Below, piece by piece: positions 59,233-64,000 of a stretch of 64,000 nucleotides of DNA; the stretch's first letter is position 1; the number at the start of each line of letters is the position of its first letter. Location: contig NZ_QRDZ01000018.1 of the NCBI RefSeq assembly GCF_003386235.1, forward strand, positions 124,001 through 188,000, given 5' to 3'. A program made the translations under genes and the position numbers. This stretch comes from Cohnella phaseoli (GTDB lineage: Bacteria > Bacillota > Bacilli > Paenibacillales > Paenibacillaceae). A model generated the notes under the pieces. It did no database searches. It saw only the letters and a program-made list of their open reading frames with translations, and was not told where the DNA came from.

Positions 59233-61031
59233 ATCAAGCCGCATTGGATGCGCTGAAAACCTATTACGGCTACGACCGGTTCCGCTCCGGACAGGAGAGG
59301 CTGATCGAAGCGATATTGGACGGACGCGACGTGCTCGGCATTATGCCGACGGGAGCGGGCAAATCGATCTGCTATCAGATTCCGGCGCTGCTGCTGGACG
59401 GCGTAACGCTGGTCGTCTCTCCGCTGATCTCGCTGATGAAGGATCAGGTGGACTCGCTGAACGCGGCGGGCATCGAGGCGACTTATATCAACAGCTCTCT
59501 CTCCGCTTCGGAAACAAGCAAGAGAATGAGAGACGTGGCCGCAGGCCATTACAAGCTGCTCTATATCGCCCCGGAAAGGCTCGAATCGGAGCAGTTCCGC
59601 GCGATGATTCGCCGTCTCGAAGTGCCGCTGATCGCGGTGGACGAGGCGCACTGCGTCTCGCAATGGGGGCATGATTTTCGCCCGAGCTACATGACGATCG
59701 TCCGGCTGCTGCAGGACATTGAACCGCGGCCGGTCATGGCCGCGTTCACAGCGACGGCGACGGACGTCGTTAAGGACGACATTGTGGAACGGCTGAAGCT
59801 GCGCGATCCTGCGCGGGTAACGACCGGTTATGCGCGAAGCAATCTGGCCATGTCGGTCGTTCGCGGCGCAGACAAACGGGATTTCGTAGAAAGATATATT
59901 AGAGAGCATTCGGATCAGGCGGGCATTATCTATGCTTCCACGCGCCGCGAAGTGGAGAGCGTCTATTCTTTCGTGCGCGGCCTTGGCGTTCCCGTCGGCA
60001 AATATCACGCGGGTTTAAGCGAGGAGGAGCGCGCCGAGACGCAGGAGGCGTTCCAGCGCGACGACCTGCAAATTATCGTCGCCACGAACGCTTTCGGCAT
60101 GGGCATCGACAAGTCCAACGTCCGCTATGTCATTCATAACAATATGCCGAAAAACCTCGAAGCCTACTACCAGGAAGCCGGCCGCGCCGGAAGGGACGGG
60201 GATCCGGGCGAGTGCGTGCTGCTGTTCTCGGCGCAGGACGTCGTGACGCAGAAGTTTTTTATCGAGCAGAGCGAGGCAGATGAGGAGCGCAAGCGCAACG
60301 ATTACCGTCTGCTTAACGATATGGTCCAATATTCGCATACCGGCGACTGCCTGCAGCTGGCGATCGTGCGCTATTTCGGCGAGGAAAACGGACAAGCCTG
60401 CGGCACGTGCGGCAATTGCACGGATACGCGCGAGAGCAAGGACGTGACCGAGGAAGCCAAGTTTATATTCGCCTGCATCTCCGAGATGAAGCAGCGCTTC
60501 GGGGTGACTTTGACGGCGAAAGTGCTTCGAGGCGCGAACGACGCGAAGATTAAGCAATTCAACTTCGATCGGCTCCGGTCTTACGGCCGTCTGAAGCATA
60601 TGGCCGAGAAGCCGCTTGTGCAGCTCATCCACGCGCTTGTGGCCGACGGCTACTTGCGTATGTCGGATACGGCTTATCCGGTCGTGCAGCTGATGGAGCC
60701 TGTGCTTGCCGTGATGCGCGGCGAAGAGCTCGTCTATCAGAAAGTCGAACCGGATACGCCTCCGGCTTCGCGCAGCCGTTCGCGCGGAAGCGGGTCGTCC
60801 GCTCCGGTCGCGAACGTGGAGCTGTTTAACGCCCTACGCCAGCTGCGCAAGCAGATCGCCGATTCCGAGGGGCTGCCGCCGTTCGTCATCTTTCATGACG
60901 CGACGCTGCGGGAGATGTGCGAGGCGATGCCGGAGTCCGAACGCGAGATGCGCAGCGTAAAAGGCGTCGGCGCCGCCAAGTACGAGAAATACGGGCTGGC
61001 CTTTCTGCAGCTGATTCAGGAGTATCGGTAA
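59229..61031 (+). CDS. recQ: ATP-dependent DNA helicase RecQ
   Basis: This 600-residue 3'-5' helicase acts in recombination and fork repair. Walker A is TGAGKS at 41-46, the DExH box is VDEAHCVSQWGHDFRP, and motif VI is YYQEAGRAGRDG. The RQC zinc-binding part shows CLQLAIVRYFGE and CGTCGNC, with four cysteines. A C-terminal HRDC domain (about 525-598, ELFNALRQLRKQIAD) follows a Ser/Arg linker. Length and domain order are those of bacterial RecQ. The start overlaps the helD stop, giving a two-gene helicase operon. Confidence 0.96.
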   Translation: MNQAALDALKTYYGYDRFRSGQERLIEAILDGRDVLGIMPTGAGKSICYQIPALLLDGVTLVVSPLISLMKDQVDSLNAAGIEATYINSSLSASETSKRMRDVAAGHYKLLYIAPERLESEQFRAMIRRLEVPLIAVDEAHCVSQWGHDFRPSYMTIVRLLQDIEPRPVMAAFTATATDVVKDDIVERLKLRDPARVTTGYARSNLAMSVVRGADKRDFVERYIREHSDQAGIIYASTRREVESVYSFVRGLGVPVGKYHAGLSEEERAETQEAFQRDDLQIIVATNAFGMGIDKSNVRYVIHNNMPKNLEAYYQEAGRAGRDGDPGECVLLFSAQDVVTQKFFIEQSEADEERKRNDYRLLNDMVQYSHTGDCLQLAIVRYFGEENGQACGTCGNCTDTRESKDVTEEAKFIFACISEMKQRFGVTLTAKVLRGANDAKIKQFNFDRLRSYGRLKHMAEKPLVQLIHALVADGYLRMSDTAYPVVQLMEPVLAVMRGEELVYQKVEPDTPPASRSRSRGSGSSAPVANVELFNALRQLRKQIADSEGLPPFVIFHDATLREMCEAMPESEREMRSVKGVGAAKYEKYGLAFLQLIQEYR

Positions 61032-61125
61032 ACGGGTCGAATTCCTGCCTATCCGACTATTAATATTGCTAGAAACGAGAAAGATAAGTAATCTCTTAAT
61101 AGAGGGAAAAAAAGGAGGAAAATCC

Positions 61126-62211
61126 GTGCAAACCGTTATACGCCATCGAAAACCTTTATCTATCTTCAAGGAAAAATTGCAAAGCGGCAACGTAACGTTA
61201 GGTTTCTTGGGAGGCTCGATTACCGATGCGGCGCCGGGTCACAACTGGCCGGAAGCCGTCGTCGCATGGCTGGTCGACGCATATGCGGATGTCCGGTTCA
61301 AGGTTGAGAACGCGGGCATTGGCGCAACGGGAAGCGATTTGGCCGTCTTCCGCGCTAAGAGGGATATTCTGGATAGGGGATGCGATCTTGTTTTTGTCGA
61401 ATACGCAGTGAACGACTATTTCGAACCTAATTCCAAGAGGGCGCGTTCCCGGGAAGGTCTTATTCGCCGTCTGCTCTCCGAAGGAATCGAGGTTGTCCTC
61501 GTCTATACGTACCTTCAGGAGATGTACGAGGATATGGCAGCCGGCCGGGTTCCCGATTCGATCGCGGAATTCGAAAGGATCGCGGAGCATTACGGAATCG
61601 GCAGCGTATGGATGGGACTGCATGCCTTCGACGAAGTCCGCAGAGGATTTATGAAGTGGGAGGAGTGGCTTCCGGACGGGCTGCACCCGACCCTACGAGG
61701 AAGCTTATCATATGCCCAAAGCGTAATTCGCTATTTGGAAAAGGAATTATCTATCGAAGTCTCCAAGTCTTCCGGGAGCTCTCCGCTGCCGGCTCCGCTG
61801 GAGCCTCTTGCATGGGAGACAGTAGAGCGACTCTCTTTCGACGAAGTTCAAGGCTCGGGCCCCTGGACGATTCGCCGCTCTTCGAACTCATGCTGGATCG
61901 ATCAGCTTCTAACGACCTCAGCCGTCGGGGCGAAGCTGGAATTCGCTTTTACCGGCCGTGGGCTCGCGATGGCTTTCGATTTCGGCAAAACCTCCTCCGA
62001 ATTCCGCTATCGCGTGGACGGAGGGGAGTGGCAGCTGAGCGGCCGTGACCGGCCGAATTGGTGTCCCGATCGGGGCTGGTACAGATTGTTTCTGATCGCT
62101 GACGAACTGCCGGACGGCCCTCATCGTTGCGAGGTCGAAGTCGTTCACGGAAACCGGGAAGGTTGTACGGGGACTCGATTCGACCTGGCATTCATCGGTG
62201 AAATCCGATAA
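61126..62211 (+). CDS. Cytoplasmic SGNH/GDSL-type hydrolase with C-terminal beta domain
   Basis: This 361-residue protein has an SGNH hydrolase fold in its first 220 or so residues. The catalytic Ser is S31 in FLGGSITD, the Gly block is ENAGIGATGSD, the Asn is in EYAVND, and the catalytic Asp/His pair is D184/H187 in PDGLHPT. The C-terminal 130 residues form a beta-rich, probably carbohydrate-binding module (WTIRRSSNSCWIDQLL, FRYRVDGGEWQL). There is no signal peptide. Such enzymes deacylate sugars or other esters; the substrate is unknown. AGGAGG at 61113-61118 selects the GTG at 61126. A terminator follows the gene. Confidence 0.85.
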   Translation: MQTVIRHRKPLSIFKEKLQSGNVTLGFLGGSITDAAPGHNWPEAVVAWLVDAYADVRFKVENAGIGATGSDLAVFRAKRDILDRGCDLVFVEYAVNDYFEPNSKRARSREGLIRRLLSEGIEVVLVYTYLQEMYEDMAAGRVPDSIAEFERIAEHYGIGSVWMGLHAFDEVRRGFMKWEEWLPDGLHPTLRGSLSYAQSVIRYLEKELSIEVSKSSGSSPLPAPLEPLAWETVERLSFDEVQGSGPWTIRRSSNSCWIDQLLTTSAVGAKLEFAFTGRGLAMAFDFGKTSSEFRYRVDGGEWQLSGRDRPNWCPDRGWYRLFLIADELPDGPHRCEVEVVHGNREGCTGTRFDLAFIGEIR

Positions 62212-62282
62212 CGAAACGAGGCGCTTTGCGGAGATACGGACCGAATAGCCGAGAATCCCAACGCCTACTTTTGGGCAGAAAG

Positions 62283-62315
62283 AAGAGAATCTCTTCAGGG
62301 GATTCTCTTTTTTTC
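62283..62315 (+). terminator. Terminator of the SGNH hydrolase gene
   Basis: AAGAGAATC (62283-62291) pairs with GATTCTCTT (62301-62309), followed by a T run. Confidence 0.85.
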
Positions 62316-62400
62316 GCTTTATAGTTGATGGTCTATTCCGGCAGGAGACGTCTGCGTACTATAGACAATAGAGGATTTTTTGCAGCAAGGGAGTGGGGAA

Positions 62401-62901
62401 ATGGCCATAGCTGGGGGACGGAGGCGCTCGGGGATAAAATGCTCCTGCCGGACGAAACGGTTGTGCAGACGCTCGTCCAAACGCGGGCGCGCGAAAAAGA
62501 AACGACGTCCGCTTAGGAAACGGAAGAGCTTGAGCCGGAGGAGAGCGGTTCCGCCGGCCGCGGTGCCGACGAGCGGCGCCGATCAGTCGCGTCTTCCGAC
62601 CGTGAGCGTTCGTCCAATCGTCCAACGCTATTTTTATTTGCCCGCGGACGACATTCCCTTGACGGAAGAGCTGGTCATACCCGCAACTCGGTTCGTCGAT
62701 GACCGCGGCGAACCGGCGGAATCGTTCCCCGATCATCGTCAGGAAGGATACTTCAATCTCTACGTTAACGGACTTCTGCAGGAAGGCCAACTTTTTCGCG
62801 TAGATTCCCGATCGGTTTCCGTCGCGTCCACGGGACAGAAGATACTGGCAGGTACGCCGATTATTTTGGAGTCTGTCGGGTTTATCGCCAAAGTATCCTA
62901 A
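62401..62901 (+). CDS. DUF4183 protein with Arg/Lys-rich N-terminus
   Basis: This 166-residue protein has two parts. Residues 1-55 are extremely basic, with repeated RRR and KKK runs (GRRRSG, RGRAKKKRRPLRKRKS) and three cysteines. Residues about 80-166 match the DUF4183 domain, with VQRYFYLPADDIPLTEEL, FNLYVNGLLQEGQLF and GTPIILESVGFI. DUF4183 proteins are typical of spore-formers and are suspected exosporium or spore-surface components, though this is not proven. The basic arm could bind polyanions. AAGGGAG at 62387-62393 selects the ATG at 62401. A second DUF4183 gene follows 106 bp downstream. Confidence 0.78.
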   Translation: MAIAGGRRRSGIKCSCRTKRLCRRSSKRGRAKKKRRPLRKRKSLSRRRAVPPAAVPTSGADQSRLPTVSVRPIVQRYFYLPADDIPLTEELVIPATRFVDDRGEPAESFPDHRQEGYFNLYVNGLLQEGQLFRVDSRSVSVASTGQKILAGTPIILESVGFIAKVS

Positions 62902-63007
62902 AATAGGATTTCGACCATCGTAATCGCCCGATCGCCGAGGGTTCTTCTGAATAGAATATGAGGAACGGATAGAGCATGTCCAGCACGAAGCGGAGGAGGG
63001 ATGATCC

Positions 63008-63391
63008 ATGGCATTGCAACTGATGAAGCTGGCGGTGAGCGCAACGACTACGACGACCGTAGATCCTGCGTCGACGAGGTATTTCTATGTGACGACCGCA
63101 GTTACCGCAGCCGGCGCAACCTTAACGATCGACGCGGCGAGCTTCTTCGACGATACGGGCGCGGCGGTCGCGAGTCTGCCCGCTCTTAACGCGAACAACA
63201 GTTATTTCAACGTCTACGTAAACGGCATTCTGCAGATGGAAGGCATCAGCACGTACACGCCCGGTGCGACGGGAGTGGGATCGCTGGCGATCGCCGTGCC
63301 AGCCGGAGGAGATTCGATCTTGAGCGATACGCCGGTGGTGCTGGAGACCGTCGTTTTCGTGCCGACTTCAACGACTACGGTATCGACGTAA
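63008..63391 (+). CDS. DUF4183 protein
   Basis: This 127-residue protein is a full DUF4183 domain without the basic arm of its neighbour. Shared elements are RYFYVTTAVTAAGATLTIDA, YFNVYVNGILQMEG and the end DTPVVLETVVFVP. It is rich in Thr, Ala and Val, as is usual for assembling surface proteins, and lacks a signal peptide, which would fit deposition onto the spore from the mother cell. GGAGGAGGG at 62992-63000 gives the ATG at 63008 good spacing; an ATG at 63002 is too close and out of frame. It is followed by a terminator shared with the convergent exonuclease gene. Confidence 0.82.
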   Translation: MALQLMKLAVSATTTTTVDPASTRYFYVTTAVTAAGATLTIDAASFFDDTGAAVASLPALNANNSYFNVYVNGILQMEGISTYTPGATGVGSLAIAVPAGGDSILSDTPVVLETVVFVPTSTTTVST

Positions 63392-63410
63392 GATTAGCGT
63401 TGCGTAAGAA

Positions 63411-63455
63411 AAGCATCCGGAGGATTCGGGCGACCGTATCCTCCGGATGCTTATT
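63411..63455. terminator. Bidirectional terminator
   Basis: AAGCATCCGGAGGAT (63411-63425) and ATCCTCCGGATGCTT (63438-63452) form a perfect 15-bp stem between convergent genes. Confidence 0.88.
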
Positions 63456-63459
63456 TTCG

Positions 63460-64000
63460 TTAAGCGTACTTGATCTCGACCGGTACGAGATTCGCTTGCA
63501 GGGGACTCCACTTGGGCACGCCGTACTTCGTCATGTACCCGAGCGTATTCAGAGACGGTTCTACGCTTTTCTCTTCATTCATTTTCTCCAGCAGCTTCCA
63601 GCAGGCGATAATATCGTTGAGCGAACGGTGCGCGCCTTCCAGTACGATGCCGTAGCGGTCGCACATGTCTTTAAGATTATGAGGGTATGTATGCCGTTCT
63701 CTGGCGATCGTCAGCGTATCGAGAAAATCGTTGTTGAACGACCGCTTGGCGAATCTCATCAGCGCGTGATGCAGAAATCCGAGGTCGAACAGGGCGTTAT
63801 GGGCGACGATAATGCTGTCTCCGATAATCCGGTTCAGGATGCGGAAGGCGGTTTCTTCGTCCATTCCGTGAACGAGATCGGCGGACGTAAGGCCGGTGAT
63901 CTCGGTAATTTTCGGCGCCAGCGCTCCTTCGAAGCGGACCAGCGTCTGGAATTGGCTGACGATCTCTCCGCCGTAGCAGCGGATGGCCGCCATCTCGATA
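63460..64000 (-). CDS. DnaQ-like 3'-5' exonuclease (5' partial)
   Basis: The frame runs off the right edge of the window, so the N-terminus with the first catalytic motif (DxE) is missing here. At the edge the protein reads IEMAAIR, which normally follows that motif closely. Exo II is seen in IIVAHNALFDLGFL and Exo III in GAHRSLNDIIACW, with the His and Asp of the DEDDh type. The visible part resembles the exonuclease domain of PolC or stand-alone epsilon-like proteins. After the nuclease domain there is a C-terminal tail of about 45 residues (LNTLGYMTKYGVPKW) of unknown role. Confidence 0.88.
   Translation of the reverse strand, partial: IEMAAIRCYGGEIVSQFQTLVRFEGALAPKITEITGLTSADLVHGMDEETAFRILNRIIGDSIIVAHNALFDLGFLHHALMRFAKRSFNNDFLDTLTIARERHTYPHNLKDMCDRYGIVLEGAHRSLNDIIACWKLLEKMNEEKSVEPSLNTLGYMTKYGVPKWSPLQANLVPVEIKYA

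Noticed and set aside
57625..59244. Long minus-strand open frame opposite helD (539 codons)
   Set aside because: Antisense artefact, Arg- and Leu-rich without motifs, while helD carries complete helicase motifs.

Overview
The window looks like chromosome from an endospore-forming, moderately GC-rich member of the Paenibacillaceae (Paenibacillus/Cohnella type). The inference rests on gene content: the order ytxC, T-box leader, thrS; a gamma-type small acid-soluble spore protein; prkA and spoVR; an AbrB-type regulator; LiaFSR; several S-layer-homology (SLH) surface proteins; an LplB/YtcP-type sugar importer without its own ATPase; and MqnC of the futalosine menaquinone route. I found no rRNA, tRNA, CRISPR array, prophage or complete insertion sequence.

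Layout. 1-3.4 kb: mqnC lies between an EAL protein (cut by the window edge) and a GGDEF protein, enzymes that degrade and make c-di-GMP. 3.5-9.4 kb: ytxC, a T-box-controlled thrS, an orphan ECF sigma factor, a 42-residue spore protein and a soluble chemoreceptor with its Cache-like domain at the C-terminus. 9.5-16.8 kb: an envelope-stress block, with liaFSR, a YugN-like gene, a membrane-anchored HtrA protease and an OmpR-type two-component system. 16.9-24 kb: housekeeping genes ispH, a DUF2062 gene, aroF, glnA, serC, trmL and an abrB-like gene. glnA is of the GSI-beta type and has a consensus GlnR/TnrA box upstream. 24-30.2 kb: an aminotransferase-fold protein that appears to lack its PLP lysine, an overlapping Rieske/DUF2161 pair, prkA and a secreted GH18 chitinase.

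30.3-33.7 kb is the most distinctive part. It is an AT-rich agr-type peptide-signalling cassette holding AgrB, AgrD, a membrane protein resembling a sensor without a kinase, a LytTR DNA-binding protein without a receiver domain, and a divergent HPK10-type kinase. No LytTR response regulator with a receiver is present. How the signal would pass from kinase to DNA is not obvious from the sequence.

33.8-43.3 kb: a methyltransferase, a CUT1-type ABC importer (two permeases and a lipoprotein), a MATE exporter, a stress-type short-chain dehydrogenase and a dCache chemoreceptor. 43.6-57 kb: spoVR, three large SLH proteins, a PHP phosphatase and a 223-bp foldback element with 22-bp perfect terminal inverted repeats (MITE-like). 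56.9-64 kb: helD and recQ overlapping, an SGNH hydrolase, two DUF4183 proteins, and a DnaQ-type exonuclease cut by the window end.

Gene starts were placed by ribosome-binding sites, and several differ from the longest open frame; TTG or GTG starts are common here. All functional calls are from sequence reading alone. No database search was run.
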